Made by a program: the position numbers and the translations under genes | The notes under the pieces: model-generated | Databases searched by the model: none | What the model was told of the DNA's origin: nothing | Seen by the model: only the letters and a program-made list of their open reading frames with translations | Assembly: GCF_000321225.1 (NCBI RefSeq) | Contig: NW_004450464.1 | Location: forward strand, 1,252,670-1,316,669 | Origin: Odobenus rosmarus divergens | Lineage: Eukaryota > Chordata > Mammalia > Carnivora > Odobenidae | Length of the DNA: 64,000 nt | Direction of reading: 5' to 3' | In this document: in pieces, positions 22,201 through 34,178 of the stretch | How the letters are laid out: every line of letters starts with the position of its first letter | Position numbering within the stretch: the stretch's first letter is position 1

Positions 22201-24834
22201 GACCCCAAATCTTAGTGTCTGACCCCTAGAACCAAATATGTTATCAAAAGAGAAAAGGAATAGTAGTAAATAAATAATAATTTATACTACAAGTAATAAA
22301 TGTAAAAGAGATCAAAGCCAGCCCAAAATATGGATGATGATGTAAAAAAGAGTGAGTAGACCATAAAAGCCATACAATAGTGCATACATACTCACCTTCA
22401 TGATTATGTAGGGAAAGTCTTTACCAAACATTTAGAAAAAGAAATCATAAGCAGAAATAGTCTAATTAACATACATCCTATGTTTGTATTGCTTCTTACA
22501 TTTCTTATTAGTCCCAAGTGAATAAGATGACTGGAAAGGTAAGCAGTTATGCTCCTGGAAATAACCCAGAAACTTAAAAAGCTCCTGTGAATAGGATCAT
22601 ATGTATAAGATCTCTGTTCCTAGACTCAAACTTGTCTCTCAAACATCTTTAATTTTAAAATGAAGGACACACACTAGAAAAATTTGCTAGGAAACATGTA
22701 TTACTATTCATCATAGTGGAAAAGATGTTTCTCCATTTGAAGTAATATTCCACATTACCCTTTTATCTTAAAATATTATTTACTATAATGAATTATGTTT
22801 AAATTTAATGTTTATTGCCACAAGACAGTAATAGCTAACAATAATTCAGGTGTTAAGTTTTATCAAATCTTTGTTTCTAATTTTACTCTGTGCTAGAAAT
22901 TGCAACTAGTTTGAATAACTTGCAACTGGCAAGTTTATGTAATTTCTATATTTAAGAAACTCTAGATCAACCTGTTAGTCACCGAATGTACAGACTAACA
23001 CACACAAACATGCACGTGCACATAGACGGCCTGCGAACTAATGTCTAAACAAGGAAAAAATAATGTCATGAGTTGTGGTTTGCTCTTCTTTGAAATAGCA
23101 TGTTAAGAAAGAGATACTCATGCATTATCAGAAAATGAAAATGATTTTAGATTTCCTTAAGTTTATTTTTGATGCTGACATGTATTTCATATCTCAGAGA
23201 TCTTTCAGTGCTAATATCTGTAATCAAGATTGCATATTTAATTAAATGAAACCTAACACCTTCATAGAAGTTCAAGGAGTACTCTAACTTACGAATGGAA
23301 CAGCTTAATTCCCATGCATTTCTGCAGTTGTGACACATAAATACTTATGTGAAATTGACATAATGAGGAATATATGAATAGACACACACTCTCTCTGACA
23401 CGTACATCATCAGAGGAAGACCAAACCGTGTAATCCTTATTTCTGTGGGCAATATCAGCAAGGATTTTTGCCTCCCTGCCCTCAGCAGGCTGTCCTCTTC
23501 CCTCTGGCCAGTTCCCTTCTCAGCATTGGTACTTGCCTCCTCTGGATCTCACTAGAGTTTCAGCTGGATTTTCTCATCATCACTTATACTGAACGCCTCT
23601 GTAACTGGAGTTGGAAGTGAGTATTTTGCCCTTGGTTCTCCACACCCTCCCAACTCGCAACCCCACCCAACTCCTCTTTCGGTTTTCCACAAAATTGCCT
23701 TATTATTGGCACCACCCCATCAGAGAATCTGGAAAAAGCTTGTAAATGAGCATATCCAATGCCTTGCTCAGACTTATTCCCTGCCAACAACAAGTCTTAA
23801 ATCAAGGGGCTTGCTGTGTGCTGCTTTCTACCTTTTAGTGAATTCTCCGCTCCCCTCCCCCCACCTCCCACTCCTGCTTATCATCATTTTAGCAGTGACT
23901 TTTACTCTTAGGAGAAGTTTCCATTTTTAAGCTGCAGGATATTGTATTAATTAAATGTCAAGTATGACCTAACCTGGAACTCCTTAACGTGGTGGATCTT
24001 GACCCACTGGTATGTCATGCAGAGGTAACAGGTATGTTAACATATTGAGCAGTTCAGCCCTTGGGATACCACTGGCAGGGTGGTTAAATCTGGGCACAAA
24101 CAGCCTGATCACTTTAATTCTGTCTAAAAAGCTAATGCTATATTTTTTAGGAGGCTTATACTTTCTGCAATTTCAAGTAACATCCTTGGGATATAGACAG
24201 GTATGAATAATGTAGATAGAGATTTAGCGGTCTAAGAAAATAATTGGAAGACATGAATGAGTTTTAACATATTTGCAGAGCAATCTCATGAGGTCGTAAC
24301 TCAGAATTGCATGTGGCAGAATAAATCACCAGCCGACTGTTTCTTAATCTCTGCCATCTTAATGGAATAGCAAGTTTGCTTATAGGTATCCCTGAGATAT
24401 GGGTGTAAATGGAGATTAATTATATATTTAAATTTCTTTCCAGGTACCAGATATAGGCTTTTGCATTCTAAAATTATCAGGCATAATATTGCTGTTTGTT
24501 TAGTCACTTAAAAGTGATTTATTCGTCTTCCCAATATGTCACCTTCAAATTACACTATAATGTAAATAAATTCAAATATTCACTTTTTTAATTAAATGAA
24601 TTAATTAAAGGGAGGAACTAAACGCTGATTTTTTTTCTAGGTCATGCTTTTCATCTTTAAATATCTATAATTTAATGAAAAATTGGAGTTTATTCTTCTT
24701 AAATACTGTACAGTTGTTACAGAAAGTTTGACCTGTTGCTTTTTTTTAATGACATATCTGTTCTTTTTGTTATTACTTCTTGCTTCTTAGAAGAGATAAA
24801 CAAATACAGCATTTTATATCTTACGCTGGTGAAA
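22201..24834. other. 2.6 kb of unique sequence
   Basis: AT-rich apart from a CT-rich block at 23450-23900. Several 60-85 codon frames occur on both strands, none with recognisable features. No repeat or RNA gene was seen. Confidence 0.45.
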
Positions 24835-24837
24835 TTC

Positions 24838-25375
24838 TTTTTTTTTTATGATCAGTTAGCCAGCATATAGTACATCATTAGTTTTTGATGTAGTGTTCAG
24901 TGGTTCATTAGTTCTGTGTAACACCCAGTGCTCATCACCACACGTGCCCCCCTTAATACCCATCACCCTGTTCCCCCATCCCCCACCCCCTCCCCTCTGA
25001 AACCCTCAGTTTGTTTCCCAGATTCCAGAGTCTCTCACGGTTTGTCTCCCTCTCTGATCTCTCCCCCTTCAGTTTTTCCTCCCTTCCCCTGTGGTCCTCT
25101 GTGCTATCCTTATGTTCCACATATGAGTGAAACCCTATGATAATTATCTTTCTCTCACTGACTTATTTCACTCAGCATAATCCCCTCCAGTTCCATCCAC
25201 GTTGATGCAAATGGAGAGTATTCATCCTTTTTGATGGCTGAGTAATATTCCATTGTATATATGGACCACATCTTTTTTATCCATTCATCTGTTGATGGAC
25301 ATCTTGGCTCCTTCCACAGTTTGGCTGTTGTGGACATTGCTGCTATGAACATTGGGGTGCACGTGCCCCTTCTTT
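24838..25375 (-). mobile_element. Carnivore L1 3' end, antisense
   Basis: A 5'-truncated, relatively young L1 on the minus strand. The T-run at 24838-24848 is its poly-A tail. Next comes the carnivore L1 3' UTR (CCAGTGCTCATCACCACACG, a CCCCATCCCCCACCCCCTCCCC-type pyrimidine tract), then the end of ORF2. A TTCTTTTTT word on both sides may be the target duplication. Confidence 0.93.
25155..25352 (-). pseudogene. L1 ORF2p C-terminal fragment
   Basis: A 65-codon open frame within the truncated L1. It encodes the far C-terminus of the L1 reverse transcriptase/endonuclease protein, recognisable from AKLWKEPRCPSTDEW, IKKMWSIYTMEYYSAIKKDE and LSEISQ. Full ORF2p is about 1,275 residues and needs endonuclease, reverse-transcriptase and Cys-rich regions; none of the catalytic parts is present, so this is a dead fragment. 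A closely related fragment lies at 37563-37805 on the plus strand. Confidence 0.93.
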
Positions 25376-25954
25376 TTTAAATGTTGCTTTTATCATTTAG
25401 GGTGCTTTGGGCAAAGTTCAAGTGGTAACAGAGTTGTTAACCAACTAGCTAATTGTTAGTGGCATAAATAATAGGGATACCTTATTTCGTTATTACGAGA
25501 ATACAGTTAAGTGGTGCTGGAGTTATCAGAGGGGTCACCGCCTTCCCCCTTTCTCCCTGGATTCCTGAACATGTGGGCTTTCTGCCTTTGCTGGCCCCCA
25601 CATGGTCACAATGGGGCTGCTGCAGCAAAGGCTGTTTTATTCTCTTACACCCATGTGAAAGGCAAGACGTTTTCTTCCTGAGCACTTCTTTTATCCCAGG
25701 AAGGGACAGCTTTCCAAGAAGCCCCTCCAGCAGGCTTCCCATTACATTTCACAGTGTTAATTTTCTGAAAACCAGTGGTATCTACCATTTATGTTTTGAA
25801 ATCATTAGATACAATGATATCAAACTTGCTCTTGGAACCTTTTTTTAGAGTGTGAACAACTAATTTCATTGATATATCAGAGATAGATTTTTATAAATAT
25901 AAACCATAATTAACCACGTAACTTTAATCTAGTAACAGTAAAGAAAGGAAACAT
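25376..25954. other. Unassigned, probably ancient repeat at 25490-25770
   Basis: CACCCATGTGAAAGGCAAGACG and CAGGAAGGGACAGCTTTCCAAGAAGC look like an old interspersed repeat, but I cannot name its family. Two overlapping 86-91 codon frames lie on opposite strands here and look incidental. Confidence 0.35.
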
Positions 25955-26190
25955 AGGGTAATGCTTAAAAGTGGAAGCTTTGAATTCAGATCAACTTGAG
26001 TTTCAGTTTTGTAATTACTACTAACTAGCTGTGTGTCCTTGGGATATTTACTTAGCCTTTCTGATTCTTGGCTTTCTCAACTGTAAAAATGGGAATTATA
26101 TAAAATCTTACTCATAGATGATATGAAGATTAATTAATTGAAATAGCATAATGTTTAAAATAGTACATGCTCAATTAATGGCAGCTATTC
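25955..26190 (+). mobile_element. MIR SINE
   Basis: AGTGGAAGCTTTGAATTCAGATC, ACTAGCTGTGTGTCCTTGGG, GGCTTTCTCAACTGTAAAAATGGG and GTACATGCTCAATTAATGGC follow MIR through its core. Confidence 0.85.
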
Positions 26191-26204
26191 CTATATTTTT
26201 ACTA

Positions 26205-26315
26205 ATGAATAAGGGAAATTGAAGCAAATTCCAATGTTCTTATGCATAGGAAGTGGTGAATGTGGATTTGGTCTCCAGTCATTTTAAATTCAGAGTCCAT
26301 GTTCTCTGGATTTAT
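26205..26315 (-). mobile_element. MIR SINE fragment
   Basis: AATTGAAGCAAATTCC, GGAAGTGGTGAATGTGGATTTGG and AGAGTCCATGTTCTC read as the complement of the MIR 5' half. Tail-to-tail with the MIR just upstream. Confidence 0.5.
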
Positions 26316-26562
26316 TGTGTCTTATTTCTCTTAGTAATTTCACTAGTATTTTGTAGACACAAAATTGCCTTTGGTTATTGGCAAGAATCCTTTGCAAGAC
26401 CCAGGATATGTTAAGGTGGAAGAGATGGTCAGTGTTAAGATTAATTTAACATCTCCTTACAGATTTTATTATTTGTCCTAGGCATCATGCTTGGCATACA
26501 AATAAATATTACCTATGATTACTTACATCATTAATGGTAGATAGCTACATATTTTGAAAGAC

Positions 26563-27006
26563 TCGATTTGTTTCCTAGAACTGCTGTAACACATCACCAC
26601 ACAATGGGTACTTTGAAACAATAGAAACTTGTTTTCTCACAGCTCTAGAAGCCAGAAGTCCAAATCAAGGTGTGAGGAGGGTTGGTCCCTTCTGGAAGCT
26701 CAGAGGGTGAACCTCGTCCATGCTTCTCTACTGGCTCCTGGTAGCTGTTGGCATTTCTTGGTGTTCATTGGCTTGTAGACCCATCACTCCTTTCTCTGCT
26801 TCCTTCTCCATATTGTCTTCTCCTTTCTCTTCTTATTATAAGGATATTTGTTACTGAATATAAGGTCCATCCAATAATCCAAGATGACCCCATATCAAGA
26901 TCTTTAACTTAATTACATCTGCAAAGACATTTTCCCCAAATGGAGTCTCATTCACAGGTCCTGGGTAGACATATCTTTTGGAAGGTAACTGTTCAGCCTA
27001 TTATAG
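26563..27006 (-). mobile_element. MLT1-type (ERVL-MaLR) LTR, nearly full length
   Basis: Antisense MLT1 features in order: TTTCCTAGAACTGCTGTAAC, CACACAATGGGTACTTTGAAAC, CTCACAGCTCTAGAAGCCAGA, TTGGCTTGTAGACCCATCACTCC, ACTTAATTACATCTGCAAAG and the terminal AGACATATCTTTTGGAAGG. No internal retroviral sequence adjoins it: a solo LTR. Confidence 0.9.
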
Positions 27007-27049
27007 ATTTAAAAAATGTGTTCATGTCAGTTTTGAATTTCTTAGCAAA

Positions 27050-27250
27050 AGAGACCTAAACTTTGTATGTGGATAAGAATGACTTGGATCACTCACTGAA
27101 AATGCAGATTTCTGAGCATTTTCCCGGAGGTTGGATTGGGGAGCTGTAGGGCCACCTATGTGCCTGTTTAGGAATCACTAAGAATGTGTCCGATGTCAGT
27201 AAGCTTTAGATACATTCTGAGAAACTTAGTTAATAGAGGACTAATCCTAG
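27050..27250 (+). mobile_element. Possible MER5-like DNA transposon remnant
   Basis: AATGACTTGGATCACTCACTGAAAATGCAGATTTCTGAGC resembles the MER5A start, but the rest is diverged. Confidence 0.35.
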
Positions 27251-27356
27251 GGGAGGCAAAATAAAGTATTAACCTAAAACTTTGGTAAAAGGGAAAGCAC
27301 ATCACAGATCCATATGACATTATTATATTTTAATACAAATTTGTTAGGGATTTAAA

Positions 27357-27574
27357 AGGTTTTTAATTCCTTTTTTTAAAGAATTTATTTATTTGACAGA
27401 GACACACAGCAAGAGAGAGAACACAAGCACGGGGAGTGGGAGAGGAAGAAGCAGGCTTCCCCAGGAGCAGGGAGCCCCATGCGGGGCTCGATCCCAGGAC
27501 CCTGGGATCATGACCTGAGCCTAAGGCAGACGCTTAACCACTGAGCCACCCAGGGGCCCCAGAGGTTTTTAATT
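27357..27574 (-). mobile_element. SINEC with target duplications
   Basis: Body 27369-27562. AGGTTTTTAATT repeats at 27357-27368 and 27563-27574. Confidence 0.96.
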
Positions 27575-27960
27575 TTGAAAACAATTTAGTCAACCAAAAC
27601 CTTAAGTGAATATTCATCAAGATAAACAGTTCGGGGAGATGATATTACAAAATCAGTTGAAATATTTTTCTTCCAATTCTTAGCTAGCAAAATAAATCTT
27701 GAAAGCATGTAGCTGTATTTGGGAAATGAGAGGCAAACTCATTAGAGCACAGATTTGAGACTGTGTCCACTTCAACTGTCTCCACCGACCCCCTTCTTCA
27801 CTGTTCTGTTTCAGATGCTGTGTTAGATCTTTCTCAGGGCCAGCCCTGTACCATAGGCACGCTATGTCACTTTTTTACAGACTTAAAGTTCAAATGGTCA
27901 TAATTAAAGTCATTCAAAGTAACCTTGGAAATTTTTTTATTTGGTCAGAATAGTTCAAGC
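27575..27960. other. Unassigned unique sequence
   Basis: Nothing was recognised between the SINE and the GT repeat. Confidence 0.4.
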
Positions 27961-27961
27961 T

Positions 27962-28012
27962 TGTGTGTGTGAGGCAGGCTGTGTGTGTGTGTGTGTGTGC
28001 ATGTGTGGTCAT
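27962..28012. repeat. (GT)n microsatellite
   Basis: TTGTGTGTGTGAGGCAGGC is followed by a run of nine GT units and TGCATGTGTGG. Interrupted dinucleotide repeat, potentially length-variable. Confidence 0.95.
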
Positions 28013-28020
28013 GTGTTTTA

Positions 28021-28255
28021 AAAGTAAATATTTTTAGGGGCACCTGGGTGGCTCTGTCGTTAAGCATCTGCCTTCGGCTCAGGTCATGATCCCAGGGTCC
28101 TGGGATCAAGCCCCGCATCGGGCTCCCTGCTCAGCGGGAGGCCTGCTTCTCCCTCTCCCACTCCTCCTGCTTGTGTTTCCTCTCTCGCTGTCTCTCTCTC
28201 TCTCTGTCAAATAAATAAAATCTTTAAGAAAATAAAATGAAAGTAAATATTTTTA
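28021..28255 (+). mobile_element. SINEC with 16-bp target duplications
   Basis: Body 28037-28239, youngest type. AAAGTAAATATTTTTA is repeated exactly at 28021-28036 and 28240-28255. Confidence 0.97.
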
Positions 28256-28267
28256 TTTTTTTTGTTT

Positions 28268-28313
28268 AGATGTTCTTTACTCTCAGTGTTGTAAAGATGT
28301 TCTTTACTCTCAG
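28268..28313. repeat. Two-copy 27-bp tandem repeat
   Basis: AGATGTTCTTTACTCTCAG occurs at 28268-28286 and 28295-28313 with a period of 27 bases. Confidence 0.9.
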
Positions 28314-28379
28314 AATTTCTGGGTCTCCCGTGTTGCTAGTTGAAAATGGGGTGATGGTTGCCAACTAACTCCTTGCTCC

Positions 28380-28478
28380 TCAGCGTGTGCTCTGTGACCG
28401 GCAGCACTGCCTTGACCTGGGAGCTTATTATAAATGCAGAATCTCGGGTCTCATCCAGAAATGCTGAATCAGAATTTG
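28380..28478 (-). mobile_element. MER5A-like hAT DNA-transposon fragment
   Basis: ACCTGGGAGCTTATTATAAATGCAGAATCTCGGG and TGAATCAGAATTTGTATTTT match the antisense MER5A interior. It is cut by the start of the adjacent L1. Confidence 0.7.
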
Positions 28479-28692
28479 TATTTTAAAAAATTTGTTGAGG
28501 TATACATTGACATACAATGTTACATTAGTTTCAGGTGTACAACATAGTGATTTGGCATTTGTATACATTGTGAATTGGTCACCAAAATAAGTCTAGTTAC
28601 CATCTGTCACCTTACAAAGTTAATATGATGTTATTGATGATATGCCCTGTGCTGTACACTACATCCACGTGACTCATTTATTTTATAACTAG

Positions 28693-28901
28693 AAGTTTGT
28701 ACATCTTTTTTTTTCACTTTTGAAAAATGCTATTCTTTATTTTTTTTCATTTTTTAATTTAAATGCAATTAATTAACGTACAATGTATTACTAGTTTCAG
28801 AGGTAGAGGTCAGTGATTCATCAGTCTTACATAATACCCAGTACTCATTATATCATGTGCCTCCGTGATGTCCATCACCCAGTCTGAAGGTTGTACATCT
28901 T
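28693..28901 (-). mobile_element. Carnivore L1 3' stub nested in an older L1
   Basis: About 180 bases (28708-28886) of carnivore L1 3' UTR, antisense (TTTCAGAGGTAGAGGTCAGTG, AATACCCAGTACTCATTATATCA). Target duplication AAGTTTGTACATCTT (28693-28707) against AAGGTTGTACATCTT (28887-28901), one mismatch. The old L1 continues on both sides. Confidence 0.9.
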
Positions 28902-29760
28902 AATTCCCTTTACCCATTTTGCATTCCCCCAAACCTCTCCTCTGGCAACCACCAGTCGGTTCTCCTTCTGAGTCTAGGTTTTGTTTTATTTTGTTTGTTT
29001 TTTGATTTCACAAGTCATTGAAACCATGGGGGTATTTGTCTTTCTCTGTCTTATTTCACTTAACATAATATCCTTAAAGTCCATCTGTGTTGTTGAAAGT
29101 GGCAAGATTTTATTCGTTTTTATGGCTGATTAGTATTCCATTATATATCATATCTTTCTACGCAGAGAGGTATATAGATATACACAGGTGCGTGCACACA
29201 CCCCACAAGTTTATCCATTCATTTATGGTTGGACCCTTAGGTTGTTTCTATATCTTGGCTATTGTAAGGGATGCATATTTCTCTCTGAATTAGTGTTTTT
29301 GTTTTCTTCAGATAGATACCAGAAGTGGAATTGCTGGATCAAATGGTAGCTCTATTTTTAATTTTTTGGGGAAACCCTCATACTGTTTCCCATGGTAGCT
29401 GCACCAGTTTGCATTCCCACTGACAGTGCACGAGGGTTCCTTTTTTCCCACATCTTTGCCAGTACTTGTTATTTCTTGTCTTTTTGATAATAGCCATTCT
29501 GATAGGTGTAAGGTGATATCCCATTTTGGTTTTGATTTTTATTTCCTTGATGATTAGTGATGTTGAACATTTTTTTGTGTGCCTGTTGGCCATCTATATG
29601 TCTCTTTTGGAAAAATGTTTATTGCTTTCCTTTATCCACCTTTTAATCAGTTCGTTTGTTTTTTGTCATTGAGTTGTATAATTTTTTATATTTTGGATAT
29701 TAACCTCTTATTGGATATATTATTTGCAAATATCTTCTCCCATTTAGTAGGTCGGCTTTT

Positions 29761-29778
29761 TTGTTGTTGTTGTTGTTG
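29761..29778. repeat. (GTT)n short simple repeat
   Basis: Six TTG units inside the antisense ORF2. Confidence 0.9.
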
Positions 29779-32664
29779 ATGGTTTCCTTCACTGTGCAGA
29801 AGCTTTTAGTTTGATGTATTCCCATTTGTTTATTTTTGCTTTTGTTTCCCTTGCCTTTGGAGTTGGATCCAGAAAAAACCAAAACAAAACATTAAGACCA
29901 ATGTCAAAGAGCTTACTGCCTAAGTTTTCTTCTAGAGTTTTATGGTTTTAGATCTAACATTCAAGTCTTTAATCAATTTTGAGTTGATTTTTGTGGATAG
30001 TGTAAGATAGTGGTCCCGTTTCATTCTTTTGCAAGTAACTGTCCCAATACCATTTATTGAGATTGTCCTTTCCCATTGTATATTCTTGGCCTCCTTTGTC
30101 ATAAATTGACTATATATACGTGGCTTTAATTTTGGGCTCTTTATTCTATTGAGCCATTGATCTTTGTATATTTTTTTTATGCCAATACCATACTGTTTAG
30201 TATAGTTTGAAATTAGGGAGCATGATACCTCCATGATACCTTGTTTTTCTTTCTCAAGATTGTTTTGGCCATTTGGGGTCTTAAGTGGTTCCATACAGTT
30301 TTTAGAATTGTTTGTTCTATTTCTACAAAAAATGCCATTGGAATTTTGATAGGGATTGCATTGAATCTGTAGACTGCTTTGAGCAATATTAATTCTTTCA
30401 ATCCATGAACATGGAATATTTTTCCATTTATTTGTGTCATCATCAATCCCTTTCTCAATGTCTTGTAATTTTTAGTGCACAGGTCTTTTGCTTCCTTGGT
30501 TAAATTTATTCTTAGGCATTTTATTCTTTTTGATGTGATTGTAAATAGGATTGTCTTCTTGATTTCTCTTTCTGATAGTTTGTTATTCATGTGTAGAAAC
30601 ACAACACATTTTTGTATATTAATTTTGTATCTTGCAACTTTGCTAAATTCACTTATTAGTTCTTTTTTTTTGGTGGAGTCTTTAGGGCTTTCTATATATA
30701 ATATTATTATGTCATCTGCAAATAATGACAGTGTTACTTCTTCATTTCCAGTTTGGATGCTTCTTATTTATTTTTCTTTCCTAATTGCTATGGGTAGGAC
30801 TCCAGTACTGTTTTGAATAAAAATGGGGATTGTGGGCATCATTGCCTTGTTCCTGATCTTAGGGGAAAGGCTGAAAGCTTTTGTATGTTTGATGTTTTGT
30901 AAGTATGATGTTAGCTGTGGGTTTGTCATTTATAGCCTTAAGATATTGAGGTACATTCCCTCTATACCACTTTGTTGAGAGTTTCTATCATAAATGGATG
31001 TTGAATTTTGTGAAATGTTTTTTCTGCATTTTTTGATACGATATGATTTTAATCTTTTATTTTGTTAATGTAATGTATCAAACTGATTGATTTGTGGATG
31101 TTGCATCATCTTTGCATTCCTGGAATAAATCCCTCTTGATTGATCATGCTGTATGATCCTTTAAACCTATCATTGAATTCGTTTTCTAATATTTTGTTGA
31201 GGATTTTTGCATCTGTATTCATCAGGGATATTGGCCTATAAGTGTAGTTTTTTTGATGTCTTTGTCTGGTTTTGGTTTCAGAGTAATGCTAACCTCATAA
31301 AATGTTTTTGGAAGCTTTTCCTCCTCTTCATTATTTTGGGAACAGTTTGAGAAGGGTGTAAGTATTAAATCTTCTTTGAATGTTTGATAGAATTTACCAG
31401 TGAAGCCATTTGGTTCTGGACAAAGGTTTTCAGTCACTGATTCAATCTCCTTACTGGTACTTGGTCTGTTCAGAGTCTTTATTTCTTCATGATTCAGTCT
31501 TAGAAGATTGTAAATTTCTAGGAATTTATCCATTTCTTCTATATTGTCTAATTTGTTGGCATATAATTGCTCATAGCAGTCCTTTAATGATCCTTTGTAT
31601 TTCTGTGATATCGGTTATAGGTTCTCTTTAATTTCCGTTTTTATTTGAACCCTCTCTTTGTTGTCTTGGTGAATCTAGCTAAAAGTTTGTCAGTTTTATT
31701 TATCTTTTCAAAGAATCATCTCTCAGTTTCATTGATCTTTTCTATTGTCTTTTTAGCCCCTATTTCATTTATTTCCACTGTGGTCTTTATTTCCTTCATT
31801 CTCTATCTCTGGACTTTGTATGTTCTTCTTTTTCTAGTTCCTTTAAATGTAACATTAAATTGTTTATTTGAGATTTCTCTTGTTTCTTGAGGTAGGCCTG
31901 TATTGCTTTGAACTTTTCTCTTAAAATCATTTTTGCTGCATCCCATAGATTTTGATATGTTATTTGCAGGTATTTTTTGATTTCTCCTTTGATTTCTTCT
32001 ATGACCTAATAGTTGTTCAGTGACATGTTGTTTAATGTCCATGTATTTGTAGTTTTTCCAGTTTTCTTGTACTTGATTTCTGGTTTCATGCTGTAGTGGT
32101 TGGAAAAAATGCTTGATATGATTTTGATCTTGAATTTATTGAGACTTGTTTCATGGTATAAAATGTGACCTCTCCTGGAGAATGTTCCATGGCACTTTTG
32201 AGAAGAATGTGTGTTCTGTTGCTTTGGGGTGGAATGTTCTACATGTATATAAAGCTGGAATGTTCCATATATTTAATTTAGTTTAAGACCAGATTATCTG
32301 CCTGGATGATATATCCATTCCAGTAAGTGGGGTGTTAAATTCCCTACTACATTGTATTGCTGTCAATTTCTCCCTTTATGTATGTTAATACTTGCTTTAT
32401 ATATTTTGGTGATTTTATGTTGAGTCCATATACATTTATAAATGTTGTATCTTATTATTGGATTGACTCTTTTATCATTATCTTTTATCATTATGCAGTG
32501 TTCTTCTTCGTCTTTTATTAGAGTCTTTGTTTTAAAGTTAATTTTGTATGATATGAATTTAGCTATACCAGCCTTCTTTTTGTCTCCATTTGCATGGAAT
32601 ATCTTTTTCCACCCCTCCACTTTCAGTCCTTACACCTGAAGCAAGTCTCTTATAGAAAGTATAT

Positions 32665-32939
32665 AGATTTATCTCATTTTTTATTTTTATTTACATATTT
32701 ATTTATGTAAAGATTTTATTTATTTATTTTAGAGACAGAGCTTGTGCACACACTCAAGTGAGGGTAGGGGACAGAGGGAGAGGGCAGGGGAGAGAATCTC
32801 AGTGGGACTCTGCTGAGGGTGGAGCCAGATGTGGGGCTAATCTCACGACCCTGAGATCATGACCTGAGCCAAAATCAAGAGTCAGATGCTCAACCAGCTG
32901 AGCCACCCAGGCGTTATGATTTATCTTGTTTTTTAATCC
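32665..32939 (-). mobile_element. SINEC, older type, inside the L1
   Basis: Body about 32684-32915, with the older-type AATCAAGAGTC and head complement GAGCCACCCAGGCG. Flanks AGATTTATCTCATTTTTTA and TGATTTATCTTGTTTTTTA are a decayed target duplication. L1 ORF2 resumes at about 32940. Confidence 0.92.
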
Positions 32940-34142
32940 ATTTAGCTACTCTCTGTCTTTTGATTTACATTTAAAGTCATTATTGATAGGTATGTACTTA
33001 CTGCTATTTTGTTCATTGTTTTCTGGCTGTTTCTATAGTTCCTCTCAATTCCTTTCTTCTGTTTTTCTCTTGTGGTTTGATGATTTTCTTTAGATTCCTT
33101 TATTTTCTTTTGTTTACTTACTGTTAAGTTTTGCCCCATGGTTAGCATGAGGTTCACACGTGTCATCGTGTGTATATAATAGTCTATTTTAAGTTGTTGG
33201 AACTCAGATTTGAACACACAGAATCTGTGTTTTAACACATTTCCCCAAGGGATTCCTGTGTTCATTAAAGTTTTAGAAAGCTGAACAAACTTATGTAATG
33301 CCTCAAACAGATCAGCAGTTGCTTTGAATATAGGAGACATTCTTTGTAACTGTCTTAAGGTGACCTTTCCCATGAGATTTCCAGAATTCAAACTGTTGAA
33401 GTGATGTTGAGTTACTCAAGGCTTCTGTACAAATCTTGTCTTAAGAAATCTATAAAAACTGAGATAAAATTATATTTTATGGAGGACAAATACATACATT
33501 ACAGTTTTGGAAGTACTTGAAATATCAAGATATGATCCTTAGTGGTGTGCATCTAGTTGCCTAGCAAGACTTATATATATATGAAGTCCTGAGTCATATG
33601 TCATATTGCTAGGAATAAATTAGAGCTATCATTGAATGATGGAATGCAGCCGTAGTGTTTTACTACAGTATAAAGATAGGTTCTTTTTCAGAATTTTCCA
33701 AACATTTTGTCTTTAATACCGTGTATGTTTGTTAAAGATTAGTATAAGCCAGAACGGTCACCAGTGCTTATCTTAAAGTCAGTTTTACATAGCAAGTCAT
33801 GTACAATATTTTATTTCTTCTTTAATGTAAGCTATATCCATGAAATTTTATAACATGTAAAATACACACTGTAAACTCTGTTGAAAATTAATATAAGTGA
33901 AAACTGAGGCAGAATACAAAGAAAGTTGAGCAACTGACCAAAAAATAGTTAAATTTTAGGACATAAAAGTGTCATTTTAAATTGTGGGGGAAAGATGTTT
34001 TCTTTAGTAATTGGTGTTAGACCAGTAGGCTAAACATTTTTGAAAAGCTAGATTTTCTACACCTCATGTTATACCCTAAAATAATTTGTCAGTCAGTATT
34101 TCTAAACACTGTTTTATTATCACCTGTAAAGAACGTTTTAAG

Positions 34143-34178
34143 ATAGATATATATAGAGATATATATATATATATATCT
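34143..34178. repeat. (TA)n-rich simple repeat
   Basis: GATAGATATATATAGAGATATATATATATATATATC; imperfect TA dinucleotides. Confidence 0.95.

Larger units (their letters stand above)
29150..33030 (-). pseudogene. L1 ORF2 (endonuclease-reverse transcriptase) pseudogene
   Basis: ORF2p normally has an N-terminal APE-type endonuclease, a reverse transcriptase and a C-terminal Cys-rich region, and acts in L1 retrotransposition. Reading the minus strand from 33030 leftward, the start is visible as TYLSIMTLNVN (about 33000). A WKKIFHANGDKKKAGIAKFIS segment from the endonuclease lies at 32363-32620, NGFTGKFYQTFKEDL at 31222-31533, the RT catalytic FADD at 30711-30722, [12 protein letters not shown] at 30213-30602, and [15 protein letters not shown]...[14 protein letters not shown] at 29378-29593. 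Stops and frameshifts break the frame many times, so no active protein is possible. Divergence points to an old L1M subfamily. Confidence 0.93.
28479..33420 (-). mobile_element. Long old L1, antisense (L1MA-like), with two insertions
   Basis: A nearly 4.5-kb antisense L1: 3' UTR (28479-28707 and 28887-29150), all of a decayed ORF2 (about 29150-33030), and part of the region upstream of ORF2 (33030-33420). ORF1 is not recognisable. It is interrupted by a younger L1 stub at 28708-28886 and a SINE at about 32684-32915. Several short plus-strand frames inside are antisense shadows. Confidence 0.92.

Noticed and set aside
25155..25352. Conserved 65-aa protein with a second copy at 37563-37805
   Set aside because: Both are the C-terminal end of L1 ORF2p in truncated L1s.
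26563..27006. Possible complete endogenous retrovirus
   Set aside because: Only LTR sequence is present here and at 7655, 43850 and 53058; no gag, pol or env coding text lies next to any of them.
30475..30816. 113-codon plus-strand frame with hydrophobic segments
   Set aside because: It is the complement of L1 ORF2 around the FADD region; the apparent membrane segments come from AT-rich antisense reading.
32942..33391. Longest open frame in the window (149 codons, minus strand)
   Set aside because: Its C-terminal part (STYLSIMTLNVN) is the beginning of L1 ORF2 and the rest is the L1 region upstream of ORF2. Not a host gene.
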